Origin: Apostichopus parvimensis
Lineage: Eukaryota > Echinodermata > Holothuroidea > Aspidochirotida > Stichopodidae
Direction: 5' to 3'
DNA: 26,860 bases
NCBI GenBank assembly: GCA_000934455.1
Contig: KN887222.1
Coordinates: forward strand, 1 to 26,860
Of the stretch, positions 1-12,400 are shown piece after piece. The notes under the pieces are model-generated. The model worked only from the letters and a program-made list of their open reading frames with translations. It did not search any database and was not told the origin of the DNA. How positions within the stretch are numbered: the stretch's first letter is position 1; each line of letters starts with the position of its first letter. The position numbers and the translations under genes were made by a program.

Positions 1-373
1 CCCCTGGACAAATATTTTGCAGCCCACGACAAGATAGCCTTTTAAAACAGCCTGCATACTCTTTTTGCAAGTGAAAACATGAAAAATGGCCTCTTATTTC
101 CCATGTAATGGTAGGATTCCATTGTTGTCATGGGAATACAAGTGTTGTTATCTACAGAGTGGGTACAGAATTTCCCTATGGTCTTGCAATGTCAGTTTTC
201 GGCTCTCTCCTCTTTCAATGAATGACGTTTACCCATATTAAAGTGAATTATCATAGTTTACGGTCTGTCTTCGCACACACTTGTAACAGTCATTTTATTC
301 TACCAGGAGACAACTTTAATGTGAGCTTTGCTGTATTGACATATGTTGCTCAATTATGACAATTTTTCCTCAG
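1..373 (+). other. Intron (3' part) at window start
   Basis: This stretch precedes the first exon seen here and ends in a TTTTTCCTCAG acceptor. I see no coding sequence and no repeat in it. The exon upstream lies outside the window and must end in phase 0. Confidence 0.6.
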
Positions 374-445
374 GTTTCAAGTCAAGGAGATGAACACAAG
401 AAGGCCAAGAAGGAAATCCAGCATTTGCAGAAACAGGTTAAGGAG
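374..445 (+). CDS. MIA3: MIA3-like exon 1 of window (residues 1-24)
   Basis: The exon begins after CAG at 371-373 and ends before GTAGGT at 446; both ends are phase 0. It starts VSSQGDEHKKAKKEIQHLQK and is Lys/Glu/Gln-rich with heptad-like spacing, consistent with a coiled coil. The 1.77 kb intron that follows holds two DR4-like sites and a dispersed repeat, annotated separately. Confidence 0.8.
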
Positions 446-3400
446 GTAGGTCATGTCCACACAACTTGAATTTAAAAAAAAGATAGAAAGCATTTATTGA
501 TGTAGCTTGTTCCATTTTATTATGCTGTATTTCCTTTCAGATATACATGTTTTCATTGAAATTACAAGTATTTTATGTCTAACAAATACTCCCCCCAAAA
601 AATATTCTCATCCCAATTGTGTGTTCAGTTAGCTGGTAATGTGTCTTTACCACTGGATATTAAACAATAAAAACATTTGGCTAGATTAATTAATGCAAGT
701 TAGATCTTGTTTAAGGCATTTGCTATGTTTTGATACTTTTGGTTTGGTAAAAACTATTCTTTTAATACAACTTGACATTGTCTTTCTTGAAATAACAAAT
801 ATCATTAAAAGGTCATTAAAGGTCAAACAGGGTCACCATGTTAAAAAAATACATATAAATGCAGAGTAAGTAAATAGTAATAGATTAGTCCAACTCTCAC
901 ATAGATGACTTGTTTCATGATTGAAATGTGAAATTTCCAAAATCGTTTTATTTTAATTTGTTGAGGTACATTGTGCAAGAACATGTGATTTCATACACGG
1001 ACGACACATCGAACTGCCTTTATCACTCATCGCTAAAATGCAAATTAGAACACCCTTGAAATTTTAAATCCCTGTTTGGTTTTGATCAAGTCACTTGATG
1101 ATAACCGTTTTACCAACATGCAATGACATCCCATCACAGTATGAATTATTATTCTCCAATGTTAGACAGTCGTTTCAAGTTTTAAGGAAAGGAAAATCAT
1201 TTGTTGATGAAGTCTATGTATGACATCACCGTTTTATATTACAGTTCATTACAACTAAAATGAATCAATATCAATGATTTATGTCTTAACAGTGGAACAA
1301 GCTTATAAAAGCTCGGAGTTTTAATAATGTGCTCCCTTCTGTTTCACTGGCTCTGTATCATAAATTGTTAATAATAATAATAATTTATTCTTATATAGCG
1401 CTCTACATCAAAGAATGATCTCAGTGCACCTCACAAAATCACTTAAAATATTACAACTTAAAATTATTACAGCTTAAAAATATTACAGCCTAAAAATATT
1501 GCATCATAAAAATTACAAAAATAAATAAAAATCCTAACAATAATCATTATAGCACTAAAATTCAGAAATTAAAGACGAAAACATTAAAATATGACAGCAT
1601 ACAATAAAACTCAAATACCAAACTATTACAGCCAAAAATTAGTAACAATAAGACTATCAAAATATAAATAGAAAATAAAATTGAATATACGACAATAAAA
1701 AAGTTGGTAAGACGGCAACAAAAACAATAACATGGATAGGGTCTCAAATAAGCTACTGTAAGGCTTCCTGATCCTTGGGTCACTAAACTAAACTAAGTCA
1801 TAGACCTTTATACATTTTGCATTTGACAAAATTCTGGCGGGTAAATCACACTCTTACCAAACCAATGAGACAATATACACTCTCTGTCTAATCCAGCTAG
1901 TTGTTACTCACGCCCTAGTCATTGGTCTTCAGATTTCACAGATGTTATTTTCTGACACGTATTGTTGTCGTAGTAGTACGTGAACAAGGAAACACTGACT
2001 GAAGAATTACGACAAGATTTAAAGAAAAAAAGATTGTTGATTACAAATGGAATTTGAACGAGTAATCTTAGGGTTACATCACATTTCTTGGAGTCATGAG
2101 GTCAGATGAGGTCAATGGTTCAAATCCCCATTCTAGTCAACAAGTTGGTTGCTCTTTTCAACAATTATTACTTTTTTTCATCAATCTTATTTATGTTTTA
2201 TTATAAACAGCTAGAACATCAACTGGAATCTCAACGTAAAGAATCTCTCGGTCTGAAACAGAACATTAAGCAGCTGACGGATAAAACCAAAGATCTGTCC
2301 AAGTCTAAAGAAAAGGTATTTGGAATTTTTAGTCTTGTAACTTCTCAATGGCAGATGTCACACAGTAATATATGTCATTGCAATGGAATCAGTTCTATAA
2401 ACTGCTTGAAATTTATTCCCAACAAATCCATCTGTAAGATCCATGCAATATCTGCAACAGTATGACTCAACTCTATTCTGAACGATTGAACTTTGGGTGA
2501 AGGTTTAACTTATCCCAGTGCAGGTGTATGACTCCAGGGGACACAAGTCAGAACCTCCGTTAAGACTTCACCCCACGGCTCAAGTCAGAGCCCCTGAAAC
2601 AGTCCGGTCAAACTCAAGGGTCGGAGCCATCAAAATTTGGATTTGCTTCCAGAATAAATCTGTAGATGTGACTCAGTTTATAGCATTGTCACAGATTTGC
2701 CCACTAGAATAGCCATAGGTGAAGAAGATGGGTGAGGGGGGGAGTTGGAGATGGTTGGCTTGACTGGAAATTATAGCTGATATTTCCATTCCTTTCTGTG
2801 GAAGTAATATGAAGGACATAATTACCAATTGATACCTTTGGCCCAAATCTCTTTCCTGATGAAATTCCTGTTTTATGGACTTTACATTCATTTCAGTTAC
2901 TTCCATTCACATCAAGTGACTCTACTACAAGGACTTAACTTGTAATTTTCAATGTCTCTTCCCAATGTTGGGGTGGGGGGGGGGTGGAGGAGTTTTTTCC
3001 AAGACCACATGTAAACAGTATCTTCATTGCTGTTGGTTCATTGCAGGTCATTGTATGCTTTTCACCATAGCTCTTTAATCCTACTATTTGAAAAATTTAT
3101 TTTTTATTCTCAAATGTTCAATTTTCTGTTGTCCTCACCAACCTTCCATCCTAGCTGTCAGATGAAGGTTCTGATCGCAGTAGCTTTTTAGACGGCCAAG
3201 TTACCCCTGCGTCCAGCTTAGATGGGTCTATGGTAAAACAATTGCAACCTTCCTCCCTCCCGCCCTCCCTTTGTGTTTGGTTTATAAGGTCCCTGGCTGG
3301 TAGCATCTATTCACCTAACCTGTGGTTCCTTTTCTAGCCCATGCTAGGATTCGCGGTACAGCACCCTCCACTGTCCCCCACCCCCACCCCTTTTTGTATT

Positions 3401-6400
3401 GTTTGCTTGACTGGGTATGTGGGATAATATTACCAAGACACAAATTTGGTACCTTCTTACAGCAAACTATAAACAATTGATGTTCTGTTTTTGGGGGGTT
3501 TTCTTGTCAATTTTGCTATTTTCTTTGACTTTATAAACATTGCAAATAATCAGGTGACAAGCATGTTGAAAAGTTTGGTTTGTCTGTACACAGTGCTTGT
3601 TTCAGCTTGAATTATTTACTAAATACAATTCTGAGGGAAAACTACCTGACTGCAATTTAGTAACAGAGTCAGCCCTTCAAAATGAAACATTTTCTTATAT
3701 TGAGCATTCATTGGCAATGAATAGACATGGATATTTCTGAACTTTATCAGCACATGTTAAGGTAATGATGTGGGTAAGGATGTTTGGGTAGAGGTCAGGG
3801 GAGTAATGGTCAGGGGGGTAAAGCTAGGTTATGCTTTGGGATAGTTTTCATGAAACTGTTAAAACATGAGGTCCACCTACCTAGCTGTTTAATTAGGGAC
3901 GGTGCATGTGCTTTTCATTTAATGAGATTCTTGAGGTTAAAGGTGAAAGACACAATAAACATCATAGGTTCATTTTGATTTTGAACTTGAGAACAGGTTT
4001 TAAAGAAAGTTGCATGGCATATAGGTAAATATTGGGTTGCATGGTGATCATAATTCAAAGCAATTTGCAAAAATATACAAAATGTGGAACTATGTTGAAA
4101 TCTAAAAATGTCATAAGAATTTGTTATTGTTATGATAAATTTGGTTACACTGGTCACTTTCTGAAGTGTTAACCTCACTTCACTATTCCAGGTGTTTGTT
4201 AGTTAGTTAATTCAACTTAATATAGCTTAATATCTAAAAGTTGAAAATTGATTTATCATCAGGGTCAGATTTTTCTGTCTAATTTGAGAGCTTTGCCCAA
4301 TGACTCTCTGAATTTTGACATTTTTCGTTCATATTGGTATTAAATATTGGAAATGCTTCTACAGAATAGCCCCTTTGTGGCCATTATGATTTTCTTTTGA
4401 ATTCTTATCAACAGCAAATTTAAGTAAGAATAAATTAACAACCAAAATCTGAAACAGTGATAGGAATCCTGTCTTGGACCCAAAATTGTCATGCCACTTT
4501 ACAAATGGGTGTTGGCTTTTGTTTGTTTTTTTTTTTGCATAGAGGGCTTGCCTTTTTGGTGATGGGTTCAAAGATCTTTGCCTGCCGTATTAGTGTTTGG
4601 AAATGATTTTGATATTTCTATTGCAGAATCAATTTTAATAACCCTGTTGATGAGAGGACACCTTGGTATGGCTTTGCTTGTTTGTATGTATGTATGGGTG
4701 TGTGTGAGTGGGTGTATATGTATGTGTGTGTTTTTTCTTAATACTTAAGTGGCATTAAATATCGTTTTTGCCTTTTCATCTTGCAGCTGACGGACGAAGT
4801 TAAGGGGAAAACTGAAAAGTGAGTAACCTTTCTTTCTTGATCGTTCAAGTTGGTACATTCTTTCATTTTTGCTCCTGAAATATCTCATTTCCATTTGCTG
4901 CGACTGTCAAGCCTAGATGGATGTCATTCAGTTGGGCGGTTTGTGGCCAGCTGAACATACGATTTTGCTATGAATGATTCTGTCCCGCCCCACAAAAGTG
5001 CAATCATTTGGTGATTTACTCTTAGAACTGGGTCTCCATAGTAACTTCATCCCAGAGCATTATATGCAAATAAATGTAGGACCTAGTACAGAAATGCTGA
5101 TGTGTCATCGATTGAACCCTCTCTTCCAATACAAAAACAATTAGGAGAAAAATATGCTTTAAACTGCACAAATCATGTTATGAACCAAAGTTTCTATTGA
5201 CATGTCTAACTTCTTTCCTTATTTATTTACTTCACAGGTTGGATGACCTGACAACTGAACTCGACCAACTGAAGACTGAAAACAATGAATTGAAAGCATC
5301 TGTTAGCGATAAGGACAATGAAATTGAGGTAGGGGGGATACTTTTCTCTTAGAAATTTAACCAAACATTATTAAAAGCATCTTTGTTATATGGAATGGGC
5401 AGTGGTGATGTGCTGAGTCTTCTGTGGATTTGGTATTTCTGGTTTGTGAACTTGGGAAAAGGGGTTTGTTTCTATTCTTCACTTGGTTTCGAAACCACTG
5501 TGTTCGTCAAGGCTGCACTGTAGCAATGTCGAATGAGGTGCCTTTGCCTACCTCAGTATTTGAGAAAGTGGTGAGATGCTGGGGCAAACACTCTCGTCCG
5601 TCGGATCGGGACGTTAAATGGCGGTCCCGGGAGCAGGAAGGGGAGCAAATTCACACCCCTGCCTCGTTATCCTCTGAACACTTATCGAATAGAGAAGGCT
5701 TGAAATTAGCCGGTGTTCATCCACGATCTAACACGGATGATAGGGTCTCAAATAAGCTACTGTGAGGCTCCCTGATCCTTGGGTCTCTGAACTTAACTAA
5801 AACTAAACTAACTGTTAATCGCAGTAATTCTATTAACGGACCTCAAAGTTTACTGCCTCCTTTCTTCTCCGAGTAGAAGTGACATTTGACATGTATAACC
5901 ACTAAAATCAGTTGACATGCGAATTTGCATGCATTGATACCAAAATGGCCTCGCAATCATAACGGCTTAAAACATTCTAAATTTGTCTAGACCTGGTGTG
6001 TCCACTGGGTGCTAGGACTGGGGGAATCATTGGCTTTGCCAGGACGATTCTATCAAGAGTGACAATTTGGCCACTTCTCGTTGTTTACTATCATGTTATA
6101 TGTTTTTGTTGTTTAACACAGGTGCTTAAAGATTGCCTTGTTCAACTAAAAGGTATGCAAGACTACGGAGAAACAGGTGAGCAAATATTGTCCCTTTTTT
6201 CCTCTTTTGCCTTTCTGTATTATAGATAATGTGAAGCACATGATTATCATTGTATCACTCCATTTTCTGATCTGTGTCTTGAAAACATCAATCATGCGGT
6301 TGTCCATTAGCGTTTCCAAAAACCAAAGAGAGTCGTGTATCTTCACAAAAGAGATTATTGTACATTAATTTCCCTAGCTTGCCTCATAATGTAGCAAAAG

Positions 6401-9400
6401 GTGTTTACTCTAATTCACTATCCAATATTTATTTATTTTCTCTCCTTTTTCCCCACTCCAGAGGTTGACAATGAAGCACGTATTCAACAACTGCTTGATG
6501 TAAACAAAGTGAGTAGCAGATGATGTCATTTATTGCCCAGAATTTAAAGAGACTTATGTACCTCAGTATCGTGATGACGGCCAGGTTCGATACCAAGATA
6601 TAAAATGGGTGACCCAGGTTTCATCCTTTTTTATAAAAGAAAAAAAATGTCAAATCTGCTTTTGAACTTGTGAAAAGAAGGCAAATTTTTGAGGTTTAAA
6701 TTATGAAATTTGTTTCCTTGCGAAATTCTAACATATTTATAAAGTTGACTAATATTTTTCATTATCCAATCTAAGAAATTTCCTAAATAGCATTTCAAAT
6801 GACCAGCATGTTGTAAATAAATTTTAAAGAGAAAGCAGCTAAAAAATGGATGAAAATAAGTAATAAAATTGAAAACTTCCGCACATATTTCTCATTTTTG
6901 CAGGCAAATGTTAAGATAACTCTCTTGGAAGATGAAAGAAAATCACTCGAAGAGAAACTGGAAGAAGAAGCTAGAAAAATTCACAACCTGCACGGTAAAG
7001 ACTTGTCATTTAAAGCAACACAATGTGACTTCTTAGACAGCAAGTTTATATGTTTGCCGTCGACTAAAATGACAGTAACGTGGTTTTCTGCTCCTGCTTT
7101 CTTCAAATGGTTAAACCTTGAAAGGTTTTGAGTAAACATTTACAAGGTTCATATCACAAAACAGTGATGTGAAATTGGATTGTTTCATTAAAATGAGAAT
7201 GAAAGGCACTTTTACATGAAATCATTGTTCCCCTCCCCCCCCCCCCCCCCCCGTGCAGTCTGGAAGGTAGGGGACAAGGGACAGAAAGTTTTATTCTGGC
7301 TGTTTGAAGTCCTTGAATTTTGAAGTTTAATCTGGAAAAGAGAGAAAAACTTTTATATGAACATTGCTTATTTTGACGACTACTTCAATAAAATTGTTTT
7401 TATTTATGTTGATTTATTTATTATTACAATTGTTAAATGACTGAGTATAATGAAGTGACGATATTGCTGATTCGTGACTGGATATTTTGGGATGGTGTTT
7501 ATTACTGTCTCATTGCTTCATTTAATGAGGTGGTGTTATTACTGTAAATTGTTCCATATTTTGAGGTGGTGTTAGTACTGTTTCATTGCTCCATATTATG
7601 AAATGGTGTTTAATATATCTTTTTGACAGCTCCATATGATGAGGTGGTGTTATTACTGTTCATTGCTCCATATTATGAAATGGTGTTTAATATATCTTTT
7701 TGACTGCTCCGTATTATGAGGTGGTGTTATTACTGTTCATTGTTCATATCTTTGAATTGTTCCTTTTTACTGTTTCACTGTTCCATATTATGAGGTGGTG
7801 TTACTTACTGTCCCATTGCTCCATCTTTAATACAAGGTGGTGTTGTTACTGTTTTACATACTACTTTCTTCTGTTAGATGACAACAAGTCTCTAAGTAAG
7901 GAAGTAGAGTCTCTTCAACGGGAACGTAAGAAGGCCACAGAGGACCACGAGGAAGCCAGAACTAAATTAGAGGTACTTACGGAATACTTCAAAGGAAAAG
8001 AAGTAGAAATGCAGAGGTATGTCAACTTAAAGCCTAATCGTAGCTTATGAGAATATGATTTGTTTCGATCTGAAAGTCACTGGTTCATGCTAGTTGGCCT
8101 TTCCTTCCCCTGCAAAATTGTGAGAAAAAACAAACTCTAATACCGCTCGACTGGTGTAAATCTTCTATGTGTAACTTTAGGGGGGGGGGGGGGGAATTGC
8201 ATTACCATTCCTTCCTTGATGTCAGATTGGCTCTGGATGGGATTTGGTTTTGGGGAGGTGCAAGCATGTTTATGTCAAAATGTACCACAACCATCGGTGT
8301 ATGGTTAGGTTTGAAGCCTTCTTCGAATAGGAAACTTGGAAAATGACTTTCAGCATCTTAAAAAAGAAAATCTTCTCTTCCTGCAATGCCATCTTAACTG
8401 TCAATATTTTCTTGCGAAGTGTGCTCTCTTTTCATCCTCTTCCAAACCCATTTGTCTTATTTAGTTCCATGTTTTCTGTTATGCATAGGTGTTCCTGCTC
8501 TTCAATCAATCTCATTTTTTTGTTGACATCTTTCTGATTATTTTCTGTCATGTAGGAAGCTCGGCAAAGAAGAAGCTCTGAAATTCCACAGCCAGAAAGA
8601 GCTTGACAACCTGGGCGAAAAAACAGCTGCAGCTGAAGCCGATATTAGTAATTACAAGTGAGCTATCATCTTACCAATCTTTCTTCCAAAATAAATCTTA
8701 CTCTTTTATTTGATTTCTCAGTGTAATGTCTGCAAATATTTATAAACATATGTTTTTGTTTGATAATAAGGCAATCAAAGTTATTATACATTTAGTTTTG
8801 GGGAAAAAAAATAATTCTTGCCTTTGGGAAGGGAATGAAATTAATATCAATCTTCTCTTGGTTGTTGGAATATTTCTCAAATTTACTCCTTTTTTTTTAA
8901 GCAGTTGTTTTGAATTTTCATAAATTTTGGATAACATTGGGTACTAAGATTTCATAAGATTTCATTCACTTCTTAAACAAAATTTTGTTAGCTTAAAATA
9001 GTCAAGTTTCTTTTCAAGTAATAAAGAAAATGTTTGCAATTTTGTAACTCATATATCATTTTGACAATTTTGATTAATATTTAATATGTAAAATCATCAT
9101 GGCAAAACAGTAATTATAAGAATTGTGGGATTATCAAAAACTCCCTATTTAAACATAAACTTTAGTGAAAAAGGAGATTGTGTTAAGTTATCCAATTGCA
9201 ATGTTTGATCAATTTTTAATAATTTTTACATAAATTGTTTAGTAAGGTTCGTAAGTGTTGGTTACAAAATACTAAAGAAAGCAGGATTTTGTATCGATTT
9301 TGTCTCGTCCCTTCTCGTTACAGACAGCAGATTCAAGATCTTAAGGATGAGATTGAAAAATCAGAGCGGTCCTTTAGACAACAGGTGAGATGCTGGAAAA

Positions 9401-12400
9401 GTGTTGAAAAATTTGTGTGAAATCATGAACTTCTTATTTTAGAACAGAAATTGAGCTTCTCTAACAACAATATATTAAATGTGCTGAAAAATCAGTTTTT
9501 AGGAGAGTTCAAAATGGCTAGGGACAAAACCAAACTCTCTCTTGCTTTTAAAAAAATGGCAGAATTTGGCAATTTAATTGATATTTCATTTCAATACAAG
9601 TCTGAAACTTGCGACAGAAGTAGAAAATGTTATATTAAGGATGGTAAGTTTTGTCAAAATTGGTTGTACTGTGGTTTTGTCAATTTTACTTGGTTCATGT
9701 GACTTAAAAAAATAAGGGAATTATATTTATTAATTTGGACACCAAAATGGGCCTTTTTTTTATCATTTTCAAAAAATATGTCAGACTTCTGAAAATTACT
9801 GGAAAACTTAAAAACAACTGTCTAAGGAGAAAAGAAATCTTTTTGTCCCTTTTTAATAAAAATTTCTTTGCCTTTTCAAATATAATAATAATGATAATAA
9901 TCAGCAGTTATTTTTGCAAAGCTTAAGTGACTGCAAGGGCTTATGGATTACAACTTAACACGTCGGGTGGCTTCCAATTCAACATTTTAACTCAAATTTG
10001 GAAACTTTTCAATTTAGAAAGTCATTTCAGATGGGAAAACCGTAGATTGCTCTTGGATGAAAAACCCACCTTACTATGACCCTGCCAGGTATCGAACCCG
10101 GAACCTCACGATTGCTAAGCCTCATTGCTTCAAATGCCACTGCCTTTATCCACTCGGCCACAGCACCGGTCCTATATTATAAATATGTTACCTATTTACA
10201 AGTAAAATATAAAATTCTTTCATAAATTTCTTTCTCCATTGTCTTTCTAGATTGCTGCCCATGAGAAAAAATCACACGAAAGCTGGGTGAGCTTAACTTA
10301 TTAATTTGGAAAATAATATATTGGACAATAATATTATTATGTACAATAATTTTAATTACCAGAAGTTTACAATTAAAAGGAAAAACGTGTTTCCTTTCTT
10401 TTCTTTTTATGTTTATATTTATGATTATATTATTTATTTATTTATCATATTTGATAGTTGGCTCACAGAGTTTCCGAGAGAAAACTGAAGGAAGCCACCA
10501 AAGAGGTTGCATCAATGAGACAACGGTGAGAAGCTTTCTTACTTCATTCAAGTATTATTTTATTTATATCTTTCCTTTCATCAACAGAGAACATTTCTGG
10601 ATGAAAGACATTTCAAAAGACTTTTGAATCTTGAATTTGTTTCCCTTTGTACAGTATCTTCTGTGTAGCCCATTTCCATAAAATGCCTTTGTTTTCTGAG
10701 TGGATATACCTTTATTTCTCCCACAAATAAAAATTTCTGCCTATTGACTGTTATTTTAATATCTCTTTGTAGTTTATATCAATTCCTTTTTTCTCTATAT
10801 TAATGTGACTAAAACTTTTTTTTTTTAATTCCCCCCGCCATGTTTCATTTTCTCAAATTTCTTTTGTGGTTGATGTGGAACAAAATTTTAGGAGGATTTT
10901 TTTAATTTTTTTTTATTACAATTTTTAGTAGAGAAGTTTTGCTGTATGATTCTCTCCTTTTTGTTCATTTCTTAGGGTTTTCAGCAATTTTGATGGTTTT
11001 TTAATTTGTGATAACTATGTTAATGTCTATGTACCTTTTTGTTAGGACTTAAAGATAGCTTCCCACAAGATATGAAAATATCTGTTTGATTCCATAAATT
11101 TCCTTGAACCCATGTTTGAAATATTGTTACCGTGAAGTGATTTACTGTACATACATTAATAACATACACCCTTAATTAACCTAATGGACCATCATTGACA
11201 GCCTTTGAAGCAGTATGTTGAACATGACATCATCAAATGCTCTCCTGTCTGCTATTTAGATCATATTTACCGAGCACTCTTATGTATAGGATGACACTGC
11301 TGTTCACCATTCCAAACCATGCACAGGTATGCATGCAGTTGTGTAGCTTCCAAAATCACAGACACGAACACGCTCACACACCCAAACACGCACACCTATA
11401 CAAAAGTGGGGATTGTGCCATAATCAGACGTAGTCAGTGGTTTACTGTAGTGAATTCATCGATGCGAGAGTTTGCGCAATAAAAAAATTCCTCATCTTTA
11501 CTTACTGGGTCATGCTACAATTCATTTGGTTTGGTCAAATATAAATACAAAATAAAATAAAACTGTTAGCAAACTGCTTATCCACTAGAGAGCCTGTGTA
11601 GGAGAATGTGTAAAAGTAAGTTGGCCTGACGTTTCGATCCTAGCAGGATCTTCTTCAGAGGCTAAATGACAAGTAACAGTAACAGAAGGGACAAAAACAT
11701 GCACAGAATACAAAACATAAATACACACAGTGTCAGTAGAACATCGCTACAGGAACAACGATGTTGTCTTCCTCCTCTTTTAGTGTTATCTTTTCTTTAT
11801 TTTCATCTTTTATTTGTTTTGTTTACTGTCATTTAGACTCAGCCAGTCAGGGCAGGTTACCCAGAAAGATGGCAATAATGACAAAAATGAAGGGTAGAAA
11901 ATTGTTGCATTCTTTTTTTTTTTTCCCTTTGCTTTTTGCATTCTTCCTTTGAATTATCAAACACAAAGAAGCATTCTGAGGTTAATAAAAACAACACACT
12001 TGAAAGGATTGCTTTGTTTCGATATCATCATAGGAAGGGGGGGGGGGCTAAAGGGAGAGAACTAGTCGATCTGTTTCAAAAGAGTATACTGTTGTGGACA
12101 ATGGAAAGACATTTCTGTGACAATTCTGATCATTTTGGTCCCATTTTTCCTTGGTTATCTCAAAGTTTTAAAATTAGATGTGAGTTTGGGTTTTTTTTTA
12201 TGGTTCCAAAACTTTAGCTCAAGAAATGATATTCTTTGTGATTAGATAGTTATATCCGTTACAAAGTTTGACTTTAACCAGGCATAACGTCATCCATTCA
12301 TTTCATGATACTAAATTTAGAATTACCAATCATATTGCCCATACTGTTTTTCATGACTGATATCGTTCTAACTACTCGAAAGAAGCAGTTTGAAAATTGC

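Noticed and set aside
2106..2465. A start codon at 2106 for the gene
   Set aside because: The frame runs into exon 2 through intron sequence, and exon 1 (374-445) joins exon 2 in phase with the same coiled-coil character, so this ATG is probably intronic.
2970..2990. G-rich tract as a regulatory G-quadruplex
   Set aside because: It is one of several homopolymer G or C tracts in these introns and lacks well-spaced G-runs that would favour a specific structure.
5424..5765. 113-residue open frame on the plus strand as a separate gene
   Set aside because: It lies inside an intron and crosses the dispersed repeat with the GGGACGTTAAA motif; it has no recognisable domain and ends within the 3' end shared with 1735-1796.
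9451..9926. Two Lys/Phe-rich open frames as extra exons
   Set aside because: Exons 11 and 12 join directly in phase 0 across a family-conserved block (RQQ-IAAHEKK), leaving no place for them.
10078..10167. A functional tRNA-Ser gene on the minus strand
   Set aside because: The anticodon stem is mismatched, one acceptor pair is G-G, and a SINE-like body and triplet tail follow, so a SINE head is the better call.
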